This document shows positions 46,768-55,354 of a DNA stretch of 64,000 nucleotides, one piece after another. The DNA lies in NCBI RefSeq assembly GCF_007109405.1, contig NZ_VJOY01000001.1, positions 124,001-188,000 on the forward strand. The letters are read 5' to 3'. Source of the DNA: Pseudomonas mangiferae (GTDB lineage: Bacteria > Pseudomonadota > Gammaproteobacteria > Pseudomonadales > Pseudomonadaceae). A model generated the notes under the pieces. The model was not told where the DNA came from, did no database searches, and saw only the letters and a list, made by a program, of their open reading frames with translations. Position numbers and translations under genes: made by a program. The first letter of the stretch is position 1. Every line of letters begins with the position of its first letter.

Positions 46768-47259
46768 TCAGGTGGGTATTCCTTCGCGCTTGACCTGCGG
46801 CACCGGAATACCCAATGCGCGAAGTTGCTGGGATACGTTCATGAATTCGCGGTTGCGCTTGATCTTGCCGTCCTCCATTTCGAAGGAATGCAGGAAGTGG
46901 TTCTCGTAGTAGCCCTCGGGGTACCCGGGGAAGAGGATCTTGCCGTGGCCGTCGCACTCGACCCACAGGTGGTTGGGGTCGTCGGTCTCGAAGACCTTGA
47001 CGTTGTACCACTCCCAATCCGGGAAGCATTTCAGCGACCACACCGCGTGCTCGCCCAGCTTGTCCTTGCCGCTGATGACGATGGGTTCGCCGGTGTCGGT
47101 GGTCCAAAGCCCACCGGAGCCGTCCTCGGTGAACAGCTCGTGGCGGCGCAGGCGCGCCTCGCCCTTGGTGCGCATGTACTGTTCCACCACCGCGCGGTTT
47201 CGGCGGCGCAGGTCGGCGGTGGAATCGTCGAAGGGTTGCTGTTTTGCCTGGTTCAGCAT
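46768..47259 (-). CDS. phzB: PhzB, ketosteroid-isomerase-fold condensation enzyme
   Basis: A 163-residue PhzA/B-family protein that accelerates condensation of two aminoketone molecules. It has [25 protein letters not shown] with the catalytic His, and NREFMNV with the catalytic Glu, and ends VKREGIPT. The retained His marks it as the PhzB type rather than PhzA, in which that residue is replaced. No second copy exists in the operon; fluorescent pseudomonads usually carry phzA then phzB. The ribosome binding site GGAGAA stands before ATG 47259. Confidence 0.92.
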   Translation of the reverse strand: MLNQAKQQPFDDSTADLRRRNRAVVEQYMRTKGEARLRRHELFTEDGSGGLWTTDTGEPIVISGKDKLGEHAVWSLKCFPDWEWYNVKVFETDDPNHLWVECDGHGKILFPGYPEGYYENHFLHSFEMEDGKIKRNREFMNVSQQLRALGIPVPQVKREGIPT

Positions 47260-47898
47260 GTGCAGTTCTCCATGGGTGGGTGGGAAAGGGGGTCATGCCT
47301 TCGGAGACGATCCCGCCCCGCAGGGCGCCGGATCACGAAGTGGCGGAAAACACGCGTTCGAATGCACTCGCGGGGGCGAACGATCAACTGTCATGGGCGA
47401 CGCGATAAGTTTCGCGATTCGCTGGAACTTGCAGGAAAAGCCTGTGGCCGTATTGGCTCGATACTGTTCGCCATCGATACCTGGCAAATCGAAAGCGTGC
47501 TTAACCGTTAAATAGCAGGCTTGCGATTCTTCATGCCTCACATATATCCCGCTCGTTTCGTCATTACTCTTTCGGCCGCCGTCGTACTCGATTTCAGTGA
47601 ACGACCGATAACGTTCCATACGGTTGTTCGAGGGAGACTTTTCCTGTCCGCCCGTTACTTCCCGATAAGTAATGGCAAGTACGAAGGGTGATGTCGAACG
47701 CATGGCGAACTCCTTTTCAGACATGTTTCGCGCTCGGGCGAATAGAAGAAAGCGAGGCCAAAATCCCTTTTGGCGCTCGGGAAAACGTGGGAACGGAGCC
47801 TATGGACCGAGCCCGGTCGGAGGCGCGGCCTCAGTCGTAAGTGGCCGGTTTTACGGACATTTATCCGTCGGATGCTCTTGGAACCGGTAAAAAACACT
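47260..47898 (-). other. Long leader of the phz operon, AT-richer than flanks
   Basis: About 640 bases lie between the inferred transcription start and the phzB ATG. A minus-strand frame of up to 143 codons (47293-47724) occurs in it but has no recognisable domain and does not resemble PhzA. Its composition differs from the phz genes. Leaders before phz operons in P. chlororaphis influence phenazine output, so the region may be a regulatory RNA, a decayed phzA-sized insertion, or a short orphan gene. I see no clear riboswitch. Confidence 0.5.
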
Positions 47899-47905
47899 GG
47901 CGTTA

Positions 47906-47911
47906 TGTATA
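47906..47911 (-). promoter_or_regulatory. Probable -10 element of the phz operon
   Basis: TATACA on the minus strand lies 23 bases downstream of the lux box. A start near 47898 would place the box centre close to -44, as expected for LuxR-type class II activation. Confidence 0.5.
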
Positions 47912-47934
47912 TCCAGCGAATTACCTCGACGGAA

Positions 47935-47950
47935 CTACCAGATCTGGTAG
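47935..47950. promoter_or_regulatory. lux/phz box of the phz operon
   Basis: The perfect 16-bp palindrome CTACCAGATCTGGTAG is identical to the box before phzI and matches the phz-box type bound by PhzR with acyl-homoserine lactone. It lies in the divergent phzB-phzR spacer and may also influence phzR. Confidence 0.9.
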
Positions 47951-48012
47951 CACACTTATGGGCGACTCTTGAACGAGTGGGGTGGAATAACACGGAAGAG
48001 TTGGCAAGGTCA

Positions 48013-48053
48013 TGAATGATCTGTGGTTTTTTACTTTATTGTTCGATCATTCA
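48013..48053. promoter_or_regulatory. 9-bp inverted repeat upstream of phzR
   Basis: TGAATGATC (48013-48021) and GATCATTCA (48045-48053) are exact inverted copies separated by 23 AT-rich bases. It is about 150 bases before the phzR start. It may be an operator for an unknown regulator or an RNA hairpin. No function is known to me. Confidence 0.45.
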
Positions 48054-48143
48054 ATTATGCGCTGGAGAAGATGTGGAGAATTGCCGGACAACGTCAGCTT
48101 TTATCCTAGTACCAATGGTTATGGCGCGCTCATCAATTTGTCG

Positions 48144-48171
48144 TTGACACCCTAGCGAGTTCGCGTAGGCT
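48144..48171 (+). promoter_or_regulatory. Possible sigma-70 promoter of phzR
   Basis: TTGACA (48144-48149) is followed after 16 bases by TAGGCT (48166-48171). The -35 is perfect but the -10 is weak, compatible with an activated or modest promoter. It leaves a leader of about 30 bases with GGAGGG before ATG 48206. Confidence 0.4.
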
Positions 48172-48205
48172 CCCGAAACCGTCTGCAGACATTGGAGGGC
48201 CGCAT

Positions 48206-48931
48206 ATGGGATTGGGCCAGTTGCTGATGTGGGATGCTTATTTCTTCAGCGTGTTTGCGCAGGCCAGGAATCTGGAAGAATTCTCTGCCACTGCGACAAG
48301 TGCGGTACGTGATCTGGGTTTCGATTATTACGCCTACGGCATGTGCAGTACCACGCCGTTCATGCGACCGAAAACTTACCTCTACAGTAATTATTCGTCC
48401 GAGTGGATCTATCGCTACCAGACGATGAACTATGCGGTGGTCGACCCCACTGTGAAGCACAGCAAGGTGTCGTCGGTCCCCATCCTGTGGAGCGACGAAC
48501 TGTTCAAGGGCTGCCCCGACCTGTGGACCGAGGCCCGGGATTCCGACCTGCGCCATGGCCTCGCGCAGCCTTCGTTCAACGAGCGCGGCCGGGTCGGCAT
48601 CCTCAGCCTGGCGCGTCGCGACAGGGCCATCAGCCCGAAGGAATTCGAAGACCTCAAGCCCGCCACCAAGGCCTTCGCCAGCGCCGCCCACGAGAAGCTT
48701 TCGGAGCTGGAGCGCGAGGCGGGGGTGTTCAGCGATGACGTCGAGTTCACCGGGCGCGAGCGGGACATCCTGCTCTGGACTGCGGACGGCAAGACATCCG
48801 AGGAAATCGGGGTGATCCTCGGGGTGTGCACCGACACCATCAATTACCACCTGAAGAACGTGCAGCGGAAGATCGGCGCCAACAACCGGGTGCAGGCCGT
48901 TTCCTACGCGGTGGCGCTGGGCTACATCTGA
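48206..48931 (+). CDS. phzR: PhzR, LuxR-type quorum-sensing regulator
   Basis: A 241-residue LuxR-family activator. The autoinducer domain holds the conserved Trp/Tyr/Asp/Trp set in [15 protein letters not shown] and VPILWSD. The C-terminal helix-turn-helix is [20 protein letters not shown] and continues through [16 protein letters not shown]. It is divergent from the phz operon and convergent with phzI, the arrangement known from P. chlororaphis and P. fluorescens 2-79. With acyl-homoserine lactone it should activate both lux boxes in this window. Confidence 0.93.
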   Translation: MGLGQLLMWDAYFFSVFAQARNLEEFSATATSAVRDLGFDYYAYGMCSTTPFMRPKTYLYSNYSSEWIYRYQTMNYAVVDPTVKHSKVSSVPILWSDELFKGCPDLWTEARDSDLRHGLAQPSFNERGRVGILSLARRDRAISPKEFEDLKPATKAFASAAHEKLSELEREAGVFSDDVEFTGRERDILLWTADGKTSEEIGVILGVCTDTINYHLKNVQRKIGANNRVQAVSYAVALGYI

Positions 48932-48971
48932 GGGCTGGACAGCCCTCAGGGGGCAGGGGAAGGCGCTTGGC

Positions 48972-49550
48972 TCAGGCGCTTCGCTTCAGGGTCTCCATGG
49001 CCGCGGTCTCCACCCGGGCGCCGGGGTGGAGGTCCAGGCAGGTGGGCAGCTGGATGGCGAGGATCTTCTCCTCTTGGTGCAGCGTCACCGGGCCGAGCCG
49101 CTGGAAGGTCACGCCGGCCTGGACGTAGTAGCGCTCCATGGCCCGGTTCACCACCCCGACGATGGTCTCCGCCCCGTGGGCCCGGGCGATCTCCAGGCTG
49201 CGCCAGAACAGCGGCATCCCCAGTTGCGGCTCCGCGGTGGTGAAGCGGGTCATCTCCCAGATGGCGGCCTGCCGGGGCGGTGCCTCCACGCAGGTCTGCG
49301 GGAACACCTCCTCCAGCAGGGTGGGGCGCAGGGTGCAGATCAGCCGTGCGCACCCCACCAGTTCCGAGGCGTCGTTGAACGCCAGCACATAGCGGGCGTT
49401 GGCGTCGTCGTACTGGTCCCATTCCTGGCCGGGCTGGCGTACCGGCAAGCGCCACCCCAGCTTCTCGATGAATTGCCGGTAGCGGAACCGGCCGAAGGTG
49501 GCCTGCAGGGTCTCGTCCATATCCGCCAAGCCGTACTCTTCCATGCGCAT
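48972..49550 (-). CDS. phzI: PhzI, acyl-homoserine-lactone synthase
   Basis: A 192-residue LuxI-family enzyme that makes an N-acyl-homoserine lactone from SAM and acyl-ACP. Invariant residues are visible: Arg and Phe in RYRQFIEKLGW, Asp residues in WDQYDD, Arg in VGCARLI, and Glu/Arg in IWEMTRFTT. AAGGAGG stands 9 bases before ATG 49550. It is convergent with phzR and preceded by a lux box with a -10 at about 49591-49597. The acyl chain cannot be predicted reliably from sequence alone. Confidence 0.93.
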   Translation of the reverse strand: MRMEEYGLADMDETLQATFGRFRYRQFIEKLGWRLPVRQPGQEWDQYDDANARYVLAFNDASELVGCARLICTLRPTLLEEVFPQTCVEAPPRQAAIWEMTRFTTAEPQLGMPLFWRSLEIARAHGAETIVGVVNRAMERYYVQAGVTFQRLGPVTLHQEEKILAIQLPTCLDLHPGARVETAAMETLKRSA

Positions 49551-49620
49551 CGTCAGCGCCCTCCTTGGTTCGATGGATATCCAGAGGCGGCTTATAGAGC
49601 ACTCCGTGTCTCTTTCACAC

Positions 49621-49636
49621 CTACCAGATCTGGTAG
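49621..49636. promoter_or_regulatory. lux/phz box of phzI
   Basis: CTACCAGATCTGGTAG, identical base for base to the box upstream of the phz operon. A minus-strand CTATAA/TATAAG (49591-49597) places the box near -43 of the likely phzI start, giving an autoinduction loop. The site is 50 bases beyond the end of the LysR gene. Confidence 0.9.
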
Positions 49637-49685
49637 TCGCCTTGACTTTGGCCGAATCTGCGCACGTGTCCAGGCGAAGGCGGGC

Positions 49686-50600
49686 TCAGGCGAACGCGCT
49701 CTCCGGGGCGCGCTGCTCGTCCAGCAGCACGTCGACGAGGGCCTGGGCGGCGGCGGACAGGCGGTAGCCGGTGCGGCTGATGATCCCCTCGTGGAGCTGC
49801 AAGGCGGCGGGCGGCACGTTGCGCAAGTGCAGCGTCTCCAGCTCGCCGCGATCGAGGGCGCCCTGCACGGCCTCCCGGGCGCCAAGGCCCAGGGTATCGG
49901 TGTGCCGTACCAGGTCGACGATCAGGCCAAGGTCCTCGCACTCCAGCTGGGGCTCGAAATGCGCGCGGCCGCTGAGGTGGGCCAGGGTCTTGTGCAGCAC
50001 CGGCGGCAGGCGCGGCGTGGCGATGGGGTGGGCGAACAGGTCGTTGGTGGAGAGGCTGTCCCGGTCCAGCAGGGGATGCCCCGGGCGGCAGAAGAACGAC
50101 GCCTGCTGGACCCGCAGGGGACGGGTCTGCAGGTCGGCCTCCGCTTCGTAGGGGCGGATGTCGGCGATGAAGAATTCGATGTCGTCGCGCCCCAGACAGC
50201 GCCGCAGCACGTGGCCGCTGTCCCGTTTCAGCCGGACGTGGACATTGGGATGCGCCGCGGTGAACCGCGCCAGCGCCCTCGACAGCCAGCGCCCCGACAG
50301 CGCCGGGCTGCAACCCAGCTGCAACTCGCCCGCATCCAGGTGGGTCATGCGGCCGATCTCGTTCACCAGGTTGCTGGCGCCCCGCACCAGGTTGCGGGCG
50401 TGCTGCAGGGCCACCTGGCCCTCCGGCGTGGGGCGCAGCTCCTTGCTGCCCCGGGCCACCAGGGCGCAGCCCAGTTCCTGTTCCAGCCCCTGGATGGCGC
50501 GGCTGAATGCCGGCTGGGTGATACCCATGGCCTCGGCCGCCTGGACGAAGCTGCGGTGTTCATAGAGGGCGAGGAGGTAGCGAAGCTGACGCAAGTCCAT
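49686..50600 (-). CDS. LysR-family transcriptional regulator
   Basis: A 304-residue regulator with an N-terminal winged helix-turn-helix (MDLRQLRYLLALYEHRSF, then AAEAMGITQPAFSRAIQGLE) and a C-terminal effector-binding domain with LQLGCSPALSGRWLS. It reads toward phzI but is separated from it by the lux box region. LysR proteins usually regulate a divergent neighbour; the divergent gene here is tonB, 371 bases away. Target and effector are unknown. Confidence 0.87.
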   Translation of the reverse strand: MDLRQLRYLLALYEHRSFVQAAEAMGITQPAFSRAIQGLEQELGCALVARGSKELRPTPEGQVALQHARNLVRGASNLVNEIGRMTHLDAGELQLGCSPALSGRWLSRALARFTAAHPNVHVRLKRDSGHVLRRCLGRDDIEFFIADIRPYEAEADLQTRPLRVQQASFFCRPGHPLLDRDSLSTNDLFAHPIATPRLPPVLHKTLAHLSGRAHFEPQLECEDLGLIVDLVRHTDTLGLGAREAVQGALDRGELETLHLRNVPPAALQLHEGIISRTGYRLSAAAQALVDVLLDEQRAPESAFA

Positions 50601-50971
50601 GGGAGAGCCGACCGTGACGACATCGGAGCGCCAACCGCAGGCGCTCCCGTCCTGCTTTTTAAAAGGGCGCGTTAATAGCGGTCAATTCTTCTTGGCGTAA
50701 TTCTTAAATCTTTAGGGAATTAAAACTGCATGAAAATGGAATAGAACACGATGCCTTGCAGGCATATCTGGAATGCATGCTTCGCTTTAAATAAGAAAAT
50801 TTCTTTTATTTTCAAAGTATTAACTATTTTTTATTCCAATTCTTAAGAAAATTCCGTCTAAAAATTTCTTCCCGAAATAACGCAGCTTTTCCACCCTGTG
50901 CTCGCCACTTCGCGTGGCCGGGTTCTTCACCATGAAGAGGCCCGAGATGCATATCCGTTGTGGGGTCTTTC
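50601..50971. other. AT-rich divergent spacer between lysR and tonB
   Basis: No gene is supported. An imperfect dyad, AATAAGAAAATTTCTTTTATT-like, lies at 50790-50810, with a TTCTTAAGAA palindrome at about 50850. The composition suits promoters and operators, but no match to the iron (Fur) box consensus was convincing. Confidence 0.4.
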
Positions 50972-51790
50972 ATGAGCACGATACTCAAGGCCGAACCGGC
51001 CAGTGGCGCCTGGTTCGAATTCGATCCGCCCGATGCGCCTCGCGAACCGGCGACGCCCGAACCGCGGATGGCCGCTATCCCGCTCTCGCACGACCTGGTG
51101 GCCAGCGCCACGCCGGCCCGCCGGGAGGCCTGGCTGCTGATTCTCCTGGCCCTGGCGCTGCATGCCGGCGTGCTCAATTGGCTGGCGCAGCGCCCGCAGC
51201 CCGTCCTGCCCGAGGTGCCACCCCAGATCCCGCCGATGACCATCGAATTCACCCGGCCGGCGCCGCCACCGGCCGAGGTGCCGCCGGAGCCGACGCCACC
51301 GCCGGTGATCGAGGAACCACCGCCGCCGCCCGTGGTGGAAGAACTGGCGACGAAGCCGCCACCGCCCAAGCCGGTGCCCGCACCCAAGCCGAAGCCCGTG
51401 GCCAAGCCGCAGCCGATGCCCAAGCCCGTGCCGAAACCCGTGGAGCAGCCTGCGCCGCCTCCGCCGGTGGCCGCCCCGGCCCCCGTGGAACCGCCGCCGC
51501 CCGCGCCGCTGACGCCGCCCTCGGCCAATGCCGGTTACCTGAAGAACCCGGCGCCCACCTATCCCTCCCTGGCCCAGCGCCGGGGTTGGGAAGGCACGGT
51601 GATCCTGCGGGTGCGGGTGCTCGCCAGCGGCCGTCCCGCCGACATCCAGGTGCAGACCTCCAGCGGCCGCGAGATTCTCGACAAGGCGGCCCAGGACGCC
51701 GTGCGGCGCTGGTCCTTCGTCCCGGCGAAACGGGGCGACCAGCCCCAGGACGGCTGGGTCAGCGTACCCATCGCCTTCGCCCTCCATTGA
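50972..51790 (+). CDS. tonB: TonB-family energy transducer
   Basis: A 272-residue protein (ATG 50972; GTG 50960 in frame is an alternative). One transmembrane segment (WLLILLALALHAGVLNWL) is followed by the long proline/lysine-rich spacer with repeated PKP and PPP units, and a C-terminal TonB domain: NPAPTYPSLAQRRGWEGTV with VRRWSFVPAK. It transfers energy from ExbB/ExbD to outer-membrane receptors. With the next two genes it forms a complete operon. No receptor gene is nearby. Confidence 0.9.
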   Translation: MSTILKAEPASGAWFEFDPPDAPREPATPEPRMAAIPLSHDLVASATPARREAWLLILLALALHAGVLNWLAQRPQPVLPEVPPQIPPMTIEFTRPAPPPAEVPPEPTPPPVIEEPPPPPVVEELATKPPPPKPVPAPKPKPVAKPQPMPKPVPKPVEQPAPPPPVAAPAPVEPPPPAPLTPPSANAGYLKNPAPTYPSLAQRRGWEGTVILRVRVLASGRPADIQVQTSSGREILDKAAQDAVRRWSFVPAKRGDQPQDGWVSVPIAFALH

Positions 51791-51827
51791 CCCTTTCCGT
51801 TTCCCTGATCGCCCACGAGGATTCTCC

Positions 51828-52547
51828 ATGGACCTGCTGACCAACCCCTTCGCCTCGGTCGAACATGTGGCCATCTGGCTGCTCATCGGCTTTTCCGTCG
51901 TCACTTGGGGCCTGGCCCTGGTGAAGACCATCCAGTTCGCCCGCCTCAAGCGCCAGGACCGGCGCTTCCTCGGGCGTTTCTGGAGCGCCCCCACCCTGGA
52001 CAGCGCGGCCGGCCAGGTGGCCGAGCAGCCGGGCGCCGCTGCCCACCTTGCCCAGGCCGGTTTCGCCGCCATCCAGATCGGCGCCGCCGGGCAGCCCGGC
52101 GACCTGGCCCAGTCGATCAACCACCAGGACCGCCTGGAGCGGGCGTTGCGCCAGCAGATCCAGCGCGAGCGACGCTCCCTGGAATCCGGCCTGGCGGTAT
52201 TGGCCTCGATCGGCTCCACCTCGCCCTTCATCGGCCTGTTCGGCACCGTCTGGGGCATCATGGAGGCCCTCAAGGGCATCAGCGCCGCCGGCAACGCCAG
52301 CCTGGAGACGGTGGCCGGCCCCATCGGCGCGGCGCTGGTGGCCACCGGCGTCGGCATCGCCGTCGCAGTGCCCGCGGTGCTGGTCTACAACTACTTCCTG
52401 CGCCGGCTGAAGCTGGCCGCCGCCGACCTGGAAGACTTCGCCCACGACTTCTACAGCCTGGCCCAGAAGAGCGCCTTCACCCTGATCCCGCTGCCTCTGG
52501 CCAAGCGCCCCGCGCCGGTCCCGGCCAGCGTGAAGGAGGCGGTCTGA
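51828..52547 (+). CDS. exbB: ExbB, TonB-system proton channel subunit
   Basis: A 239-residue MotA/TolQ/ExbB-family membrane protein. The first helix is at the N-terminus (VAIWLLIGFSVVTWGLALV) and the conserved pore region is LASIGSTSPFIGLFGTVWGI followed by VATGVGIAVAVPAVLVYNYF. It is 37 bases after tonB and one base before the exbD start. Confidence 0.92.
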   Translation: MDLLTNPFASVEHVAIWLLIGFSVVTWGLALVKTIQFARLKRQDRRFLGRFWSAPTLDSAAGQVAEQPGAAAHLAQAGFAAIQIGAAGQPGDLAQSINHQDRLERALRQQIQRERRSLESGLAVLASIGSTSPFIGLFGTVWGIMEALKGISAAGNASLETVAGPIGAALVATGVGIAVAVPAVLVYNYFLRRLKLAAADLEDFAHDFYSLAQKSAFTLIPLPLAKRPAPVPASVKEAV

Positions 52548-52548
52548 C

Positions 52549-52950
52549 ATGGCCTTCTCGACCCAGGACAGCGACGAAGTCCTCAGCGAGATCAACGTCA
52601 CGCCGCTGGTGGACGTGATGCTGGTGCTGCTGGTGGTGTTCATCGTCACCGCGCCGCTGCTGACCAACGCCATCCCGATCAACCTGCCGAAGACCGAGGC
52701 GGTGGCGCCCCCCGAGCAGAAGGACCCGCTGGTGGTGAGCCTCGACGGCGCCGGCACCCTGTTCCTCGGCAAGGAGGAAATCCAGCCCGAGCAATTGGAG
52801 GGCCGCCTCGCCGACGCCAAGGCCCGGGATGCCGAGCTGCGGGTGCAGCTGCAGGCCGACGACGGGGTGAACTACGGCGAAGTGGCCCGTGCCATGGCCG
52901 CCATCGAGCGGGCCGGCATCACCCGCCTGGCAGTGATCACCGCCCGCTGA
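52549..52950 (+). CDS. exbD: ExbD, TonB-system proton channel subunit
   Basis: A 133-residue protein of the ExbD/TolR family with INVTPLVDVMLVLLVVFIV, which contains the single helix and the functional Asp near residue 23, and a periplasmic C-terminal domain. It completes the TonB-ExbB-ExbD motor. A strong terminator follows 16 bases after the stop. Confidence 0.92.
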   Translation: MAFSTQDSDEVLSEINVTPLVDVMLVLLVVFIVTAPLLTNAIPINLPKTEAVAPPEQKDPLVVSLDGAGTLFLGKEEIQPEQLEGRLADAKARDAELRVQLQADDGVNYGEVARAMAAIERAGITRLAVITAR

Positions 52951-52966
52951 CCCCTTGCGTTTACCA

Positions 52967-53004
52967 GGCCATCCCCGCGGTAGGCACGGGGGTGGCCTTT
53001 TTTT
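52967..53004 (+). terminator. Rho-independent terminator after exbD
   Basis: Stem GGCCATCCCCG / CGGGGGTGGCC with a 9-base loop is followed by seven T residues. It ends the tonB-exbB-exbD operon. Confidence 0.9.
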
Positions 53005-53777
53005 ATGCCGATCCGGCGCCGGGGCGAGGGCGGCCCGTTCTCGCCCCTGCGCTTGCTCACCCGGCAACGGCATCGCCCGTCCGGTTATTTCACCGCGCGG
53101 CCGTACCGCGCTCCGGCTTATCCCGATCTCGCTCCCGGCGATGGGTGACCCAGGGCCGGGCGCTGGTGCTGCGCAAGCCCTGCTTTTCCTGAGGGCGTAC
53201 GCCCACCAACCGGGTGATGCCTGCGGCTGCCCGCGTGCTGGACGGCACCCAGGCGCGAGCCCTGTCGATTCTCCCGGGAACCGCCGGCATGAGCGCCCTG
53301 GCTGTCTCCCGCGCTGACTGCATCCGTTTCACCTGAGACGCCGGGCATGGGTTACCAGGGATTGCCAAGGTGCCAAAGCCCGAGGGGCGCAGGCGTGGGC
53401 GACCCGCTGGGTGGGGATGTGAGGGCTCGCAGTGCGATCGGTGCGTTGCCAGAAGAATGGGTTCAGGGGCTGGGAAGGCTGGGCACGGACGCCTCGCGTC
53501 GTCCTTCGAGCCCAACGCGGCGGTGCGATCCCGCAGGTCGGTGTCGGGCGCTTACCCGCTTGGGAGAGGGCTGAAGCCGTCGTTGGTTGCACACGGTTAG
53601 AAGGGTTACCAAGTCGCGCGGGGGCCATCGCACGGGCGCGACTGCCCGCGAGAGGCCGTACCGCTGGCGAGCGGGTCGATCCTGGCGAGCGAGAGGAGCG
53701 TTCCAGTGAAGGAACCCGCGCGTGCGGTCGAGCCCCGCTCGCCTCCGGGCGAGCCCTGGACCGCACGCCGCGGCCGG
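53005..53777. other. 773-bp region without a recognisable gene
   Basis: Frames here are short and rich in Arg, Gly and Pro, with no domain or convincing ribosome binding site. The words GGTTACCAGGG at about 53348 and GGGTTACCAAG at about 53602 bracket a stretch of about 250 bases and might be degenerate ends of an old element, but I cannot support this. It may be decayed sequence. Confidence 0.4.
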
Positions 53778-54572
53778 TCAGTCGCCGGTCAGTTCCCGCA
53801 GCAGCTCGTCCCGCAGGTTCTGCAGCCGCGGCGCGTTGCGCTCCCGCGGGTGGGGCAGGTCCACCTGCACCTCATGGCGGATGCGCCCCGGGCGCGGTTC
53901 CATGACGATCACCCGGTCCCCCAGGTAGAGCGCTTCCTCCACGTCGTGGGTGACCATGATCATGGTGCTGCGCTGCTGCGCCCAGATGCGTTGCAGCTCG
54001 GCCTGCAGGCGGATGCGGGTAAGGGCGTCCAGGGCACCGAAGGGCTCGTCCAGCAGCAGCACCTTGGGCCGGGTGATGAGGGCGCGGGCGATGGCGGCGC
54101 GCTGGGCCATGCCGCCGGAGAGCTGGTGCGGGTAGGCCCGCTCGAAGCCGGTCAGGCCCACCAGGGCCAGGTGCTCGTCGACCCGCTCGGCCTTTTCCCG
54201 GCGGCTCAGGCGCTGGTGCTTCAGGGCCAGGGCGACGTTGTCCCAGACGGTCTTCCAGGGGAACAGCCGGTGGTCCTGGAACACCAGGCCGCAGTCCAGG
54301 CGTGGCCCGCGGACCGGCTCGCCGTCCAGCAGGATCTGCCCGTCGTATTCCCGCTCCAGGCCGACGATCAGCCGCAGCAGCGAGGATTTGCCGCAGCCGC
54401 TGGTGCCGACGATGCTGACGAATTCCCCCGGCAGCACCTGCAGGTCGATGCCCTGCAGCACCGGCAGCGGCCGGCCGTCGATGCGGTAGGCCTTGTTCAG
54501 GCCGCGGATGGCCAGGGCGCCGGGTTGCGGCAGTTCGGCGCCCACCAGGCGCGGGTTGAGGATGGCGGTCAT
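53778..54572 (-). CDS. ABC importer ATPase, SsuB/TauB-type
   Basis: A 264-residue ATPase with Walker A VGTSGCGKSS, signature LSGGMAQR, Walker B VLLLDEPFGALDALT and MVTHDVEEALYL, typical of the nitrate/sulfonate/taurine importers. It is the last gene of a seven-gene minus-strand run, and overlaps the permease gene by 4 bases. It would power the two permeases that precede it. Confidence 0.9.
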   Translation of the reverse strand: MTAILNPRLVGAELPQPGALAIRGLNKAYRIDGRPLPVLQGIDLQVLPGEFVSIVGTSGCGKSSLLRLIVGLEREYDGQILLDGEPVRGPRLDCGLVFQDHRLFPWKTVWDNVALALKHQRLSRREKAERVDEHLALVGLTGFERAYPHQLSGGMAQRAAIARALITRPKVLLLDEPFGALDALTRIRLQAELQRIWAQQRSTMIMVTHDVEEALYLGDRVIVMEPRPGRIRHEVQVDLPHPRERNAPRLQNLRDELLRELTGD

Positions 54573-55354
54573 CGCGAGTCACCGGGTCGGGGCGCGCGCC
54601 AGCGCAACAGGCGCTGGCTCACGCGGGAGAACAGGAGGTTCATGGCATAGCCCAGCAGGCCCACGCAGAGGACGCCGATCACCACCACCTCCATGCGCGA
54701 GCCGGTTTCGGCGTTCATCATCAGGTTGCCCAGGCCCAGCCCCGTGGAGAGGAACAGCTCGCAGCCCACCGAGCTGACCCAGGCGAATGCCAGGGCCTGG
54801 AGCAGGCCGGTGGACAGGCTGGGCAGGGCGCCGGGCAGGTTCACCTGGGTGAAGCGCTGCAACGGCGTGAGGCCGTACAGCCGGCCCACCTCGCGGTAGC
54901 GCGTCTCGACGTTGCGAAAGCCCTCGAAGGCGTTCAGGGCCATGGGGTAGAAGGCCGCCAGGGAAACGATCAGCACCTTGGTGAATTCGCCGCTGCCGAA
55001 CCACAGGGCCAGCAACGGAATCAGGCCGAGGATCGGCACCTGGCGCAGGGCATGGTAGAGCGGCCCCAGCAGGCGCTCGGCCAGCGGCGAGGAGGCCATC
55101 AGCGCGCCGAAGGCGAATCCGCCGCAGACCCCGGCCAGCAGGCCGAGGCAGGTGCGCTGCAGGCTGGCGGCGACGCTCAGCCACAGCTCGCCGCTGGCCA
55201 GCAGCTCCAGCAGGCCGTCGCCGATCCGCGCCAGCGGGACGAACGCGTAGGCCTGGCTGGCGCCCTGGCGCGAGGCCAGTTCCCAGGCGCCGAGCAGCAG
55301 CACCGGCAGGAGCAGGCCGCGCCATGGGCGGAGCAGGCGTTTCAGGGCGGTCAT
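54569..55354 (-). CDS. ABC importer permease, SsuC-type (first copy)
   Basis: A 261-residue membrane protein with about six helices and the docking loop around GFRNVETRYREVGRLYGLTP. It resembles SsuC/TauC-type permeases. Its start overlaps the stop of the second permease by 4 bases. Having two distinct permease genes suggests a heteromeric channel. Confidence 0.88.
   Translation of the reverse strand: MTALKRLLRPWRGLLLPVLLLGAWELASRQGASQAYAFVPLARIGDGLLELLASGELWLSVAASLQRTCLGLLAGVCGGFAFGALMASSPLAERLLGPLYHALRQVPILGLIPLLALWFGSGEFTKVLIVSLAAFYPMALNAFEGFRNVETRYREVGRLYGLTPLQRFTQVNLPGALPSLSTGLLQALAFAWVSSVGCELFLSTGLGLGNLMMNAETGSRMEVVVIGVLCVGLLGYAMNLLFSRVSQRLLRWRAPRPGDSR

Noticed and set aside
47293-47724. 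143-codon minus-strand frame as phzA
   Set aside because: It does not contain any PhzA/B motif (no [17 protein letters not shown] or NREFMN). It is kept only as an unexplained part of the leader.
50601-50971. Fur box before tonB
   Set aside because: No sequence reaches a convincing match to the 19-bp consensus; the AT-rich dyads there differ in pattern.
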